Both the position numbers and the translations under genes were made by a program. 52,099 nt of DNA, taken from positions 1-52,099 of the forward strand of contig NZ_JACJPX010000058.1 in assembly GCF_014696315.1 (NCBI RefSeq), read 5' to 3'. This document shows, in pieces, positions 34,766 through 44,659 of the stretch (positions are counted from its first letter, which is position 1; each line of letters begins with the position of its first letter). Origin of the DNA: Calothrix membranacea FACHB-236. GTDB taxonomy: Bacteria; Cyanobacteriota; Cyanobacteriia; Cyanobacteriales; Nostocaceae. The notes under the pieces are model-generated. The model was not told the DNA's origin and searched no databases. It saw only the letters and a program-made list of their open reading frames with translations.

Positions 34766-35106
34766 GAGCTAATCATGGAAAAAACCCATACCCAACCATG
34801 AAAATCTGCCGTTCCCATGACAATAGTTGCCTCTCCTGTCGGAGACGCTACACGTAGCTTGCTTCCCCGCAGGGGTACAAGTCGGGGAAGCCGCCCACAG
34901 CACTGTATCCCCAATGCCCCATGCCCCACTACTGATAAAATGCGGATAGTGCGTTATACTTCGTTAACGCCCCTATAATAACCACAGGGGTGATTTTGGT
35001 TGATAAGTTTTCACCTCAGAAACCGAAAAATAATTTTATATTCGGGGTTGTATTTATTACAAGTGGTTGAATGGTATAAATTGCAGAGTAATCTGGTCAA
35101 ACCCAC
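34766..35106. other. Non-coding spacer before the Trypco1 gene
   Basis: About 340 bp. Holds repeat-like text such as GGAGACGCTACACGTAGCTT and CCCCAATGCCCCATGCCCC, no gene. The 60 bp before 35107 are A/T-rich and likely carry the promoter. Confidence 0.5.
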
Positions 35107-35475
35107 ATGGAAGCCCAAACTAAAGTTATTTCGGTAGAACTATCTGATGGTTCAAATGTAAGAGTCGAAGCTACCCTCATTGGTGAGCGTAAATTAAGTA
35201 TCCCCACTCGACCTTTTAAAGAAGTTACTATTGCTATTGAATCCCTTAGCAGGGACATTGCAGAAGTAATACAGAAAGTTAACCCAGATAAGGCTAGCGT
35301 CAAATTTGGTATAGAAATTGCCCTCGAATCAGGTAAACTCACACCAGTATTAGTTAAAGGTAGTTCGACAGCCAATCTAGAAATTACTTTAGAATGGAGC
35401 CAAACCACGGTAGGGGAATTAAAAATTCCCACAAATTCAATAGTCAAGCAAGAATCCCCTATAAATATAGGCTAG
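35107..35475 (+). CDS. Trypsin-co-occurring domain 1 (Trypco1, CU044_2847 family) protein
   Basis: A 122-residue single-domain protein. It matches the CU044_2847/Trypco1 type: an N-terminal strand ISVELSDGSNVRVEA, the VTIAIESLSRDIAEVIQKV helix, then KASVKFGIEIALESGKLTPV and the closing strand ANLEITLEW. This domain usually lies next to or fused with trypsin-like proteases and NACHT or similar modules in predicted conflict systems of multicellular bacteria. Here no protease or NTPase gene adjoins it: upstream is repeat-filled spacer, downstream a convergent tiny gene. Cytoplasmic, function unknown. The family call is confident; a defence role is inference. Confidence 0.82.
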   Translation: MEAQTKVISVELSDGSNVRVEATLIGERKLSIPTRPFKEVTIAIESLSRDIAEVIQKVNPDKASVKFGIEIALESGKLTPVLVKGSSTANLEITLEWSQTTVGELKIPTNSIVKQESPINIG

Positions 35476-35645
35476 TGTCTAGTACGGCTGCCCGGAATTC
35501 AAAATTAAGACAGCATCAGCATTTCATTGATTCATGATTTACTAGGGACTAGAATTTGATTACTGAAGACTCAGCACTCGGTACTCAGCACTGTTTATCT
35601 GTGGCTGAGGGATTCCTACAGGTTGGTTAGTTGAGTTTTATTGTC

Positions 35646-35831
35646 TTATTGTCCAAACTCCAACCGTGCTTTTTCAACCAGATCTGCTGTGATAATATCT
35701 TGCTTTGCTTGACGAGCTAGCTGCTCAATTCGCGCCTTTGCTTGTGTGCGAACAAAAAAGGGGATATTTTTTAATTTTTCTTTAGCTTCTGCTGTCCATC
35801 CCAATGAATCTGAAAACTTGGGTTCACTCAT
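35646..35831 (-). CDS. Small PCP-reductase-domain protein (ChlB C-terminal-like)
   Basis: A 61-residue protein from ATG 35831 ([20 protein letters not shown]). It matches the small domain found at the C-terminus of light-independent protochlorophyllide reductase subunit B and as free-standing proteins: [20 protein letters not shown], then [10 protein letters not shown] and [12 protein letters not shown]. Stand-alone copies have unknown function. An in-frame N-terminal extension to 36038 encodes a Phe/Tyr/Leu-rich stretch of A/T-rich DNA and is rejected; AAAGGA lies about 9 nt before the chosen ATG. Confidence 0.82.
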   Translation of the reverse strand: MSEPKFSDSLGWTAEAKEKLKNIPFFVRTQAKARIEQLARQAKQDIITADLVEKARLEFGQ

Positions 35832-36427
35832 ATTTAGTATCCTTTTATTCAGTAATACCAGGATATCAATACAAAGTAATAAGATAAATTTTCTACATAT
35901 TCTCCTAATGAAATAGATTATGTCATGTTGCAGCAACAGCAAATAAAAATAAAATATAAAATGCCTAAGTGAATAAAGAGCATCAGGTTTGCTGCAATCA
36001 ATCAATGTAAACCCTGTGATGTTTCTGGATGATTTCACTTACAGAATTTTTCAAGTGTATGAGGGAAGAAAAGAATTTTTAGATTAAATTCTCTCATTTT
36101 GTACCTCATTTGGTTTTGACATACTCCCCGCAATTTGCATATTCCAAGCGTAGATGCTGCGTGTAGCCAATACTGCTCGGTTAGGGATTTTAAACTCTTA
36201 ATTTGGTTTGGGGAAAAGGTGAAAGGGTAAGGGTTAAAGGTTTTTTCTTACCCCTTTTACCCTTCCCCTTTTACCCTTAACCGACAAGTATTGTGCGTGT
36301 AGCTTGCTTTCCTATGGGAGTAAAGCAGAAAACCAGGCTTTTCGCATGATTCTGAAAGTCAATCGGTGTTCTAGGTACAATGTTGGCAGACAACCATAGC
36401 TGAATCCAACACAAACCAAAGGTAATT
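35832..36427. other. Non-coding spacer with a long purine/pyrimidine inverted repeat
   Basis: About 600 bp. Near 36215-36280, GGTGAAAGGGTAAGGGTTAA and its C/T-rich counterpart CCCTTTTACCCTTCCCCTTT form an imperfect palindrome of the type also seen at 2980-3045 and 7745-7790. No gene. Confidence 0.5.
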
Positions 36428-36859
36428 ATGCGCTTACTTCATACAATGCTACGGGTGGGGAATCTTGAAGAGTCTTTGAAATTCTACATTGATGTCCTGG
36501 GAATGAAATTATTGCGGCGAAAAGATTATCCAGATGGAAAATTTACTCTAGCTTTTGTTGGCTATGGTGACGAAAGTGACAATACAGTCATAGAACTAAC
36601 TTACAACTGGGGGGTGGAAAAGTACGAATTAGGCAATGCTTATGGTCATATTGCCATTGGCGTGAGTGATATTTATGCTACCTGTGAAGAAATTAGAAAT
36701 CGTGGCGGTAAGGTAGTAAGAGAACCAGGGGCAATGAAACATGGTACTACAGTCATTGCTTTTGTTGAAGACCCAGACGGCTATAGGGTTGAACTCATTC
36801 AATTGGGTACTTTAGGAATCGAGGGTAAACAGGAATCACAAACACTGGTAACTAAGTAA
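36428..36859 (+). CDS. gloA: Lactoylglutathione lyase (glyoxalase I)
   Basis: A 143-residue glyoxalase I. The metal ligands fall at His5, Glu56, His74 and Glu122, exactly as in the E. coli enzyme. The signature [14 protein letters not shown] closes the second beta-alpha-beta-beta-beta module. It converts the hemithioacetal of methylglyoxal and glutathione to S-lactoylglutathione. The E. coli-like length, without the inserts of the zinc-type human enzyme, suggests the nickel-activated class. Monocistronic. Confidence 0.93.
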   Translation: MRLLHTMLRVGNLEESLKFYIDVLGMKLLRRKDYPDGKFTLAFVGYGDESDNTVIELTYNWGVEKYELGNAYGHIAIGVSDIYATCEEIRNRGGKVVREPGAMKHGTTVIAFVEDPDGYRVELIQLGTLGIEGKQESQTLVTK

Positions 36860-37571
36860 TTATTGGAATAAAAAACTTGAGCGATCGCCAATGCTTTAAG
36901 CTAAAAATCGATTTTTAGAAAATTGGATTTCTGATTAACCCGCATTGCGATCGCTTCCTTGACTATGATTAAAAAACAAATTGTATTACTTCTTACTTTT
37001 GAGTAAGTCAATTTACTGAATAGCCATAAATTCTCAGATAAGAGCTTTTTATTTAAAGATTTTCCGAGACGAGAACTGAAATACTTAATTGCTAACTAGT
37101 TCACCTTAAGATGGCATTATACTAATGCATTAATTAACAAATGCGATTTTCATGCCTATTGCCAGATCACCAATATCTTTAAGCTTTGCTATTGCTTAAA
37201 AAGTAGCAGTAGCTAAAGCTGGTGAAAAGCCTACACTGTATGCGATAGCATCAGTATATGAGCCAGTCACATAATCGCTTATTAATTACCAACTTTAAAT
37301 TGCACCTAGAGATACAAGCCGATACATACCAATGATGTTTGGATATTTACTTGGGGGGAAAAAACGAGCAAGTGAGGAAGTATGAACTATGAAGCAGCAA
37401 AGTTGTAATTTTCGACTATGACAAGGACTAAGCCAAGTATCTTGAGCTTTTTATGCCTTTATCCTTCCCCAATCGGCAATTTCTAACCTAAAATCACGCC
37501 ACATCCTACAAGTAAGGAAACTCTTCCACTGGCGGCAAAATTCTGAAATCTCAACCTGAAAATTATTAAAG
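36860..37571. other. Long spacer upstream of clpB
   Basis: About 710 bp without an intact gene. Near 37200-37263 a short frame reads VAVAKAGEKPTLYAIASVYE, which could be the remnant of a lost gene. No CIRCE element (TTAGCACTC inverted repeat) was found, so HrcA control of clpB is not supported by this spacer. Confidence 0.5.
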
Positions 37572-40241
37572 ATGCAACCTACAGATCCTAATAAATTTAC
37601 TGATAAAGCCTGGGAAGCGATTGTTAAATCTCAGGATATAGTCCGTGCTTATCAACAACAGCAACTAGATGTTGAGCATTTAATGATTGCCTTGTTAGAA
37701 GAACCTACTAGCATTGCAATACGTATTCTCGCTCGAGCTGAGGTTGATCCAGTAGCCTTGCAAGAACCACTGGAAGCTTTTACGAAACGTCAACCCAAGG
37801 TGGGGAAAAGCGATCAACTTTATCTAGGACGTAGTTTAGATGTTCTACTCGATCGCGCGGAAGAAAGTCGAGTGCGGATGAAAGATGGCTTCATCTCCAT
37901 AGAACATATGCTTCTGGGTTTTGCTGAGGACGATCGCGTCGGGCGGAAGCTCCTCCAACGCTTTAATGTTGATAGTAGTAAGTTAGAAGCAGCAATAAAA
38001 ACTGTGCGCGGTAGCCAAAAAGTAACCGATCAAAATCCCGAGTCGCGCTACGAAGCCTTGCAAAAATTCGGACGAGATTTGACAGAACAGGCAAAAGCAG
38101 GGAAGCTTGATCCAGTAATTGGGCGAGATGACGAAATACGCCGCGTTATTCAGGTATTATCGCGCCGGAGTAAGAATAACCCCGTTTTAATCGGTGAACC
38201 TGGGGTAGGTAAAACTGCGATCGCGGAAGCTTTAGCACAGCGCATGGTAAACGGTGACGTTCCCGAATCCCTGAAAAACCGCCAGCTAATTTCTTTAGAT
38301 ATTGGTAGTTTAATTGCTGGAGCTAAATACCGAGGTGAGTTTGAAGACCGTTTAAAAGCTGTTTTGCGGGAAGTTACAGAATCAAACGGTCAAATAGTAC
38401 TGTTTATTGACGAACTGCACACCGTTGTCGGTACAGGTTCCAACCAGCAAGGGGCAATGGATGCAGGAAATTTGCTCAAACCCATGCTGGCGCGGGGCGA
38501 ATTACGCTGTATTGGGGCGACAACCTTAGATGAATTCCGCAAACACATTGAGAAAGACGCAGCTTTAGAACGGCGTTTTCAACAAGTATTTGTCGATCAG
38601 CCCAGTGTCGAAAATACCATCTCCATTTTGCGGGGGCTAAAAGAACGTTATGAAGTTCATCACAACGTCAAAATTTCTGATTCCGCACTCGTAGCCGCAG
38701 CTACATTGTCAGCGCGTTATATTTCTGACCGCTTTTTACCAGATAAAGCTATTGACTTAGTTGATGAAGCCGCAGCCCAGCTGAAAATGGAGATTACCTC
38801 CAAACCCGCAGAACTGGAAACTATTGACCGGCGCTTAATGCAGCTAGAAATGGAAAAGCTGTCATTAGCGGGGGAAGATAAAGGTACGGCGCAAACCAAA
38901 GAACGTTTGCAGCGTATTGAGCAAGAAATTACTACCTTGACAGCCAAGCAGCAAAAATTTAACGACCAATGGCAAGGTGAAAAGCAGATATTAGAAGCGA
39001 TTAGTGCTTTAAAGAAAGAAGAAGACGCTTTGCGAGTCCAAATTGAGCAAGCCGAACGTGACTATGACCTCAACAAAGCGGCTCAATTGAAGTATGGCAA
39101 ATTAGAGGGACTGCAGCGCGATCGCGAAGCTAAAGAAGCACAACTGTTAAAAATTCAAAGCTCAGGTTCTACCTTGCTGCGGGAACAAGTAACAGAAGCA
39201 GATATTGCGGAAATTGTCGCTAAATGGACAGGAATCCCCGTAAATCGCCTGATGGCATCGGAAAGGCAGAAATTGCTGCAATTAGAGCATCATTTACATC
39301 AACGCGTTATCGGTCAGCAAGAAGCTGTCGCCGCCGTCGCCGCCGCCATTCGTAGTGCTAGGGCGGGGATGAAAGACCCCGGTCGTCCTATTGGTTCATT
39401 TTTGTTCATGGGGCCGACAGGGGTAGGTAAAACTGAACTAGCCCGCGCTTTAGCACAGTTTCTCTTTGATTCGGATGATGCTTTGGTACGCCTGGATATG
39501 TCCGAGTATATGGAGAAACACTCGGTTTCTCGGTTGGTGGGTGCGCCTCCAGGGTATGTAGGCTATGAAGAAGGCGGTCAGCTTTCCGAAGTCGTGCGCC
39601 GTCATCCTTACTCAGTGGTGCTATTAGATGAAGTAGAAAAAGCTCACCCCGATGTCTTCAATATTTTGTTGCAAGTATTGGATGACGGTAGAATTACTGA
39701 TTCCCAAGGCAGAACAGTGGATTTCCGCAACACTGTAATTGTCATGACCAGTAATATCGGTAGCGAACATATCCTGGATGTCTCTGGTGACGACTCCAAG
39801 TATGAAATGATGCAAAATCGGGTAACCGAAGCTTTGCGATCGCACTTCCGCCCCGAATTTATTAACCGTGTGGATGACATTATTATCTTCCACACCCTCA
39901 ACCGTTCCGAAATGCGTCATATTATCCGCATTCAACTCAAACGCGTCGAAAATCTTCTCAAAGAGCAAAAAATCTCTTTTGATATCTCCGCAGCGGCTTG
40001 TGACTACCTCGTGGAAACAGGCTATGACCCAGTTTATGGCGCACGCCCCTTAAAACGGGCAATTAGGCGTGAAGTCGAAAACCCCATTGCTACCAAGTTA
40101 CTAGAGAATACCTTTATTCCTGGAGACACAATTGTTATTGACAAGGGTGAAGCTGGACTCACTTTCAGCAAAAAACAGTCAGTTAAAGTAGCAGCGTCAT
40201 CAGCTACGGTTCAGTTATTAGAACCTACCGCTGACATTTAA
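37572..40241 (+). CDS. clpB: ATP-dependent disaggregase ClpB
   Basis: An 889-residue Hsp100 protein. The N-domain (residues 1-150) is followed by AAA+ domain 1 with Walker A GEPGVGKT (208-215) and Walker B VLFIDELH, the long coiled-coil middle domain (about 400-530), and AAA+ domain 2 with [19 protein letters not shown] and the sensor GARPLKRAI. It rescues aggregated proteins with DnaK. The middle domain shows it is ClpB and not ClpC. An extended C-terminus after EAGLTF is typical of cyanobacteria. Its TAA stop codon shares its last base with MITE copy C. Confidence 0.95.
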   Translation: MQPTDPNKFTDKAWEAIVKSQDIVRAYQQQQLDVEHLMIALLEEPTSIAIRILARAEVDPVALQEPLEAFTKRQPKVGKSDQLYLGRSLDVLLDRAEESRVRMKDGFISIEHMLLGFAEDDRVGRKLLQRFNVDSSKLEAAIKTVRGSQKVTDQNPESRYEALQKFGRDLTEQAKAGKLDPVIGRDDEIRRVIQVLSRRSKNNPVLIGEPGVGKTAIAEALAQRMVNGDVPESLKNRQLISLDIGSLIAGAKYRGEFEDRLKAVLREVTESNGQIVLFIDELHTVVGTGSNQQGAMDAGNLLKPMLARGELRCIGATTLDEFRKHIEKDAALERRFQQVFVDQPSVENTISILRGLKERYEVHHNVKISDSALVAAATLSARYISDRFLPDKAIDLVDEAAAQLKMEITSKPAELETIDRRLMQLEMEKLSLAGEDKGTAQTKERLQRIEQEITTLTAKQQKFNDQWQGEKQILEAISALKKEEDALRVQIEQAERDYDLNKAAQLKYGKLEGLQRDREAKEAQLLKIQSSGSTLLREQVTEADIAEIVAKWTGIPVNRLMASERQKLLQLEHHLHQRVIGQQEAVAAVAAAIRSARAGMKDPGRPIGSFLFMGPTGVGKTELARALAQFLFDSDDALVRLDMSEYMEKHSVSRLVGAPPGYVGYEEGGQLSEVVRRHPYSVVLLDEVEKAHPDVFNILLQVLDDGRITDSQGRTVDFRNTVIVMTSNIGSEHILDVSGDDSKYEMMQNRVTEALRSHFRPEFINRVDDIIIFHTLNRSEMRHIIRIQLKRVENLLKEQKISFDISAAACDYLVETGYDPVYGARPLKRAIRREVENPIATKLLENTFIPGDTIVIDKGEAGLTFSKKQSVKVAASSATVQLLEPTADI

Positions 40242-40341
40242 TACCAATTTGAAAAAAGAATGTGACAGATTGTAGGGGCAAGGGTAATGCCTTGCCCTCC
40301 AGAATATATTAATGTGTCGCAAACATTATTTGAATTGGTAT
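40241..40341. mobile_element. MITE family 1, copy C
   Basis: 101 bp, from ATACCAATTTGAAAAAAGAA to TTTGAATTGGTAT. The termini are inverted repeats of one another (ATACCAATT... and ...AATTGGTAT), with the central GGGGCAAGGGTAATGCCTTG palindrome. It begins at the last base of the clpB stop codon, so it directly follows the gene. Confidence 0.92.
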
Positions 40342-40463
40342 GAGATTGAAAACCTTGAATACAAATCTGTTTTCAGATTCTCAAAAAATAGTACTTATAC
40401 AAATTTGGTAGAAAGTACAACAAGTAAACGGGTAGGGGCAGAAAATGTTGTACCTCTAATCTA

Positions 40464-42194
40464 TTAACGCCATCCCAGTAAGCGCAGCCCAGGTACGATG
40501 AGATAATAACTCACACCTAGCCAAAAACTGAGCAAAATGCCCTCAAAAGCGAAATAAATCATTGGTGGCAATAATTCTGGCCATCGGGGTGGAGTAGAAA
40601 AGTGGAAGATAGTTGGTAATAACCCTAAGCGAATTAAAACCGCAAAAATTAGTGCTGTTCCCAAAGATGTAATGACAGCGTAGACTATGCGATGACTGCG
40701 AAGCCCTAAACTCAATGTCAGTAGGAATGTTGCAAACACAATTGAAACTACCAAGCCTTCATTGCTGTTTCTGGGGATAGTTAATTGCAACGCTAACCAG
40801 CCTAAACCATAGCTGATTGTACCCATCAACGACACCACCAAAAACCGCCTGCGTTGGGCAAAACCTCCAGCTAGCGTCACTCCCCATGCAGTACCTAAAC
40901 CTGCGGCGGCAAAAATCAGCACTTCTGATGCTAAGACAGTTTGATTTTCGGGAAATAAGCCAGGTACTTGCAGAAAGATAAATTGCGCCACGCGATCGCC
41001 TAAAACTGTGCGGTAGGCTAAAAAGAAACCTGCGATCGCTCCTACGGCTGCACCCATTCCCGTTAATATCATCGCCCAAATTGTGATGATACAAGCGAGC
41101 AAAAATTGGGCGATCGCCTTGATAATTAAGAGCGTAGTTTTACTTACACTTTTAGTAAATTTTCCTACTGCTCTTTCTAAGGATTGTGTGATTAGAGTCA
41201 GCCTAGTAGATACCTGCTGATTAGTATTTTGCAGTAAAGAAGATAACTGCTGCTGTAGCGAAACAGAAGAAAGCTGCGTCAATCTTTTTTTAATGATATT
41301 TGCACTTGTAGGACGCGATCGCACATCCTCCTGCACCATCTCATCCAACAAATCTGCAAATTTGGGGTTAATATTCACCCGATTCCGCCATTGCAACGTC
41401 CCAGTTTGCACATCTTCTAATTCTGGCGGATACTTGCCTGTGAGTAACTCAATCATCGTTCTACCCAAGGCATAAAAATCAGCACTCGGCCCCACATTAC
41501 CACCACTAACTTGTTCTGGGGGACTGTAACCCGAAGAAAATAAGCGAGTTGAACTTGATTGATAACGTGGCTGAGAATCTCTAAATTGTTTTGCTCCGCC
41601 AAAATCAATTAACACCAATTGATTCCCAACAGGTGAATTTGACAAAGAGTTGCGTAGCATCAAATTAGAAGGCTTGATATCCCGGTGAATAATCTGGCGT
41701 TTGTGCAATTCCTGCAAAATTTCCACAGCTTGCGTAAACCAGTTCAACACCATCTCTTCTGGACAGCCTTGAGGATAATTTTTGCGGATATCTTCTAAAG
41801 TCTGTCCATTAATTTTTTCCATCACCAAACAAGGTAGTTGGTGTTGTTGGGGATTAATCAAATTTATGAGGAAATACCCATCAGCATCTACTCGTGGTAC
41901 TCCCGGATGCCGTAAATTAATTAAAACCGAGGCTTCTTGTCTAAACAAGTCCAGCGCCTTAGCGGAATTTTCCACTAACACCTTCAGCACCTTTTCTGTC
42001 TGAGTTTTAACATCCCAAACTGTATAAATTTGGGCAAATCCTCCCGATCCTAAAGGCTGAATTGGCACATAGCGGTCTAACAACTGTAGCGGTGCGCCAC
42101 AGCTATTGCAAAATTTGTTTCCCCAAGGTTGGGGATAAGGACGTTGACAATCAGGATTTATGCAGTGAACCGTACTCTGCGTGATGTGGGACAC
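40464..42194 (-). CDS. Serine/threonine protein kinase with N-terminal zinc ribbon and C-terminal membrane domain
   Basis: A 576-residue kinase. The N-terminus has a four-Cys zinc ribbon (CINPDCQRP, then FCNSCGAPL). The kinase domain (about 43-310) shows LGSGGFAQIY (G-loop), VLKVL (Lys), HRDIKPSNLML and DFGGAK, the last with Gly where DFG-x-A is usual. From about 360 there are roughly six to eight hydrophobic segments ending at the C-terminus, an integral membrane module. This layout is common in cyanobacteria; the signal sensed is unknown. The start codon is GTG at 42194. Confidence 0.9.
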   Translation of the reverse strand: MSHITQSTVHCINPDCQRPYPQPWGNKFCNSCGAPLQLLDRYVPIQPLGSGGFAQIYTVWDVKTQTEKVLKVLVENSAKALDLFRQEASVLINLRHPGVPRVDADGYFLINLINPQQHQLPCLVMEKINGQTLEDIRKNYPQGCPEEMVLNWFTQAVEILQELHKRQIIHRDIKPSNLMLRNSLSNSPVGNQLVLIDFGGAKQFRDSQPRYQSSSTRLFSSGYSPPEQVSGGNVGPSADFYALGRTMIELLTGKYPPELEDVQTGTLQWRNRVNINPKFADLLDEMVQEDVRSRPTSANIIKKRLTQLSSVSLQQQLSSLLQNTNQQVSTRLTLITQSLERAVGKFTKSVSKTTLLIIKAIAQFLLACIITIWAMILTGMGAAVGAIAGFFLAYRTVLGDRVAQFIFLQVPGLFPENQTVLASEVLIFAAAGLGTAWGVTLAGGFAQRRRFLVVSLMGTISYGLGWLALQLTIPRNSNEGLVVSIVFATFLLTLSLGLRSHRIVYAVITSLGTALIFAVLIRLGLLPTIFHFSTPPRWPELLPPMIYFAFEGILLSFWLGVSYYLIVPGLRLLGWR

Positions 42195-42284
42195 AACCGC
42201 TACAATACAAAGGCTGAATTGATTTTAGCGTCTCTTTAGCTTTCTTGAAGTTAAAGCTAAGTAGAGCGGTGAAATTAAATATAG

Positions 42285-42535
42285 TTGGTCATTGGTCATT
42301 GGTCATTTGTCATTAGTTATTGGTAAGAGTTTCAAACCTATTGACGTTTCGTAACATAGTTTGGTTTCTTTCCAACGATTTAGTTTCCGGTAAGTAGACT
42401 ATGCACTCAACAAGCAATGTTCCCTCTTGCTGAATTAGCAGAGAAAGCACAGGGAGAAAAGCGGAAATAAGCAATATTTAATTCCGAATACCTAAAACCA
42501 AATACCAAACAACAAATGACTAATGACAAATAACA
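42285..42535. repeat. Element bounded by GTCATT/AATGAC repeats
   Basis: The left edge is GGTCATTGGTCATTGGTCA; the first 100 bp aligns with 26621-26725, including TTTCAAACCTATTGACGTTT and AACATAGTTTGG. The right edge is the reversed form ATGACTAATGACAAATAAC. The middle differs from the copy near ilvA. No gene. Confidence 0.65.
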
Positions 42536-42571
42536 ACCTTAGCCAATTATTTTTAAATTCCGCCAACCTAA

Positions 42572-42871
42572 TCAAAATGTTTGCAGCAAGTCAGCAAAAC
42601 CATAGAGGCTAATTAAGAGCAAGAGTAATGCTGTGAATTGGGTAATTTTGCTTTGAGGTGAGGGAGCGATCGCTTCTCTGACTAAAATAGAAATCGATGC
42701 CCCAACTACCAAACTCAAACCCAGCACTAAATAAGGTGGACTTTCTGGCAAAATAGTCGCCATCCCTAGCATTGCGATCGCTAGCATTAACATTAATAAC
42801 TCTACAAACCGGGGTGGGTTGTATTGGCTAGATACAATAAAGCTGTTTAACCAAAAATGCCAAAATCTCAT
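42572..42871 (-). CDS. Small membrane protein (hypothetical)
   Basis: A 99-residue protein from an ATG at about 42871 (MRFWHFWLNSFIVSSQYNPP). Three hydrophobic helices follow (FVELLMLMLAIAMLGMATIL, YLVLGLSLVVGASISILV and the last, FTALLLLLISLYGFADLL). An upstream TTG start inside MITE copy D would add 18 residues encoded by repeat DNA and is rejected. It resembles small uncharacterised cyanobacterial inner-membrane proteins. I recognise no family. Confidence 0.65.
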   Translation of the reverse strand: MRFWHFWLNSFIVSSQYNPPRFVELLMLMLAIAMLGMATILPESPPYLVLGLSLVVGASISILVREAIAPSPQSKITQFTALLLLLISLYGFADLLQTF

Positions 42872-42918
42872 AGCTTTTGAGTGCAGAGTTTTAATGAAGT
42901 GCTGAGTTCTGAGTTTTA

Positions 42919-43020
42919 ATACCAATTTGAAAAAAGAATGCGACAGATTGTAGGGGCACGGGCATTGCCCTGCCCTCTAGAATATTATTGATGTGTCGCA
43001 AATATTATTTGATTTTGTAT
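42919..43020. mobile_element. MITE family 1, copy D
   Basis: 102 bp, starting ATACCAATTTGAAAAAAGAA, with the perfect-looking palindrome GGGGCACGGGCATTGCCCTG and the arm CTCTAGAATATTATTGATGT, ending TTTGATTTTGTAT (one mismatch in the terminal repeat). It lies just upstream of the small membrane protein gene. Confidence 0.9.
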
Positions 43021-43197
43021 TACAGGCTGTAAGCTTAGACTTACATAATTAAATCTTTACTGCCCGCACAAGCGGGCTACTCTGCGGAAAGCTGATCTGG
43101 TGTCTATGCTTATTTAGCGACACCCTTCTAGTACAATCCAGCCTCAACAGAGTAACCATTTCAACTAGCCAAAAGTTTTGATATACAAACCTTTTGA

Positions 43198-43281
43198 CTT
43201 TTGACTTTTGTACAGACGCGATTAATCGCGTCTCTACGACTTTTGACTTTTGTACAGACGCGATTAATCGTGTCTCTACGA
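43198..43281. repeat. Two tandem 42-bp units with GACGCGATTAATCGCGTC palindromes
   Basis: Units at 43198-43239 and 43240-43281 differ by one base. Each carries an 18-bp palindrome; the first is perfect, the second is GACGCGATTAATCGTGTC. A third, partial unit follows. It abuts the stop of chlI. The core is shared with the repeat after ilvA at 28500. Confidence 0.85.
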
Positions 43282-43290
43282 CTTTTGACT

Positions 43291-44415
43291 TTAACTCCTC
43301 GCCCCTAGCTTTTGACCAGTACCGTTCTTTTGGGCTGCATCACTTTCTGGAAGTTCCACACCAAAAACCCTAGCAAAAGCTTTTTCCACTTTGTAGCCAG
43401 AATCAATTGACTCTAAGGGGTCTTTCCGCAATCTGTGACGCAGACATAAGGTAATTACACGGCGGATATCATCAACTGTAACTTCGGTACGTCCTTCTAA
43501 TGCGGTTAAAGCTTTGGCGGCGCGGTTGGTTACAATGTCGCCTCGCAAGCCGTCTACATCGAGTTCCGAACAAATTTCCGAAATTTTCACCCGCAAATCA
43601 TAGTCGCTGGTAACTTGGGGTAACAAGTTTTGAGCCGATACAATTTTCTGTTGTAGTGCTTCTTGTTCGGATTGGTACTTCTCAAGAAACCCTGGGGGAT
43701 TTTGGTCAAATTCTGACCTTTGCTCTACGATTTGCACCCGCAAAGCTGGTTCTTTGACTGTGTGGATTTCTGCGTGCATCCCAAAGCGGTCGAGGAGTTG
43801 AGGACGCAGTTCACCTTCTTCAGGGTTACCAGAACCGACAAGTACAAATCTGGCGGGGTGGCGGATAGAAATACCTTCCCGTTCGACAGTGTTCCAACCA
43901 CTAGCGGCGGAGTCCAGCAATACGTCTACTAAGTGGTCATCTAGTAAGTTCACTTCATCCACATAGAGAATACCCCGGTTAGCTTTGGCTAAAAGTCCTG
44001 GTTCAAAGGCTTTCACACCTTCAGACAAAGCTTTTTCGATATCGATGGTGCCGCAAACCCGGTCTTCTGTAGCGCCTAAAGGTAAGTCTACCATTTGCAC
44101 TTTTTTCGGAACTGTGGGGATTTCTACCCCTTGTTCGAGCATTTGGCGGACTTCATCGCTCATCAAGTCGGGGTCGCCGGGGTCACTGTTGAAGGGATCA
44201 TTAGCAACAACAGAGATTTCTGGTAGCAGATCGGCCAGGGCCCGGATAGTTGTGGATTTACCAGTACCGCGATCGCCCATAATCATCACACCACCAATTT
44301 TGGGGTCAATCACGTTCAGCAGCAGGGCCAGTTTCATTTCTTCCTGACCAACAATAGCTGTAAACGGAAATACCACACGTCGCGTACTCGCTGTGGTTTG
44401 AGCAGTAGGACTCAC
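43291..44415 (-). CDS. chlI: Magnesium chelatase ATPase subunit I
   Basis: A 374-residue AAA+ protein of chlorophyll synthesis; with ChlD and ChlH it inserts Mg2+ into protoporphyrin IX. The Walker A is [10 protein letters not shown] (about 46-55), Walker B is [11 protein letters not shown] and the sensor segment is [21 protein letters not shown]. The helical lid ends with [21 protein letters not shown], which is family-typical. The start is GTG 44415. Other chelatase genes are not in the window. The 3' end lies against the tandem palindromes. Confidence 0.95.
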   Translation of the reverse strand: MSPTAQTTASTRRVVFPFTAIVGQEEMKLALLLNVIDPKIGGVMIMGDRGTGKSTTIRALADLLPEISVVANDPFNSDPGDPDLMSDEVRQMLEQGVEIPTVPKKVQMVDLPLGATEDRVCGTIDIEKALSEGVKAFEPGLLAKANRGILYVDEVNLLDDHLVDVLLDSAASGWNTVEREGISIRHPARFVLVGSGNPEEGELRPQLLDRFGMHAEIHTVKEPALRVQIVEQRSEFDQNPPGFLEKYQSEQEALQQKIVSAQNLLPQVTSDYDLRVKISEICSELDVDGLRGDIVTNRAAKALTALEGRTEVTVDDIRRVITLCLRHRLRKDPLESIDSGYKVEKAFARVFGVELPESDAAQKNGTGQKLGARS

Positions 44416-44659
44416 TAAATTACCTTATCAATATTTTTCTTATTACCGTTCTTTATTGTGCCATAGCTAGGGCTATAGAAAGTTAGAGCGATCGCTAAAG
44501 ACGATCTGGTGTGAAAATTCTTTAGAATCATTCCTATAAATTTAATGGCTAAGCTTCATTGACCGTGATACCAACAAAATGGCAAATCAAAGTTAACCAT
44601 CAAAAAGCACCTTAAGAAAGGCGCTATGACAATCAATCCAGTATTATTTACAAGCCTTC

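Noticed and set aside
35832-36038. 69-residue hydrophobic extension of the small PCP-reductase-domain protein
   Set aside because: It is Phe/Tyr/Leu-rich from A/T-rich DNA, and a ribosome-binding site precedes the internal ATG.
36860-37571. CIRCE element for heat-shock control of clpB
   Set aside because: No TTAGCACTC...GAGTGCTAA inverted repeat occurs in the spacer.
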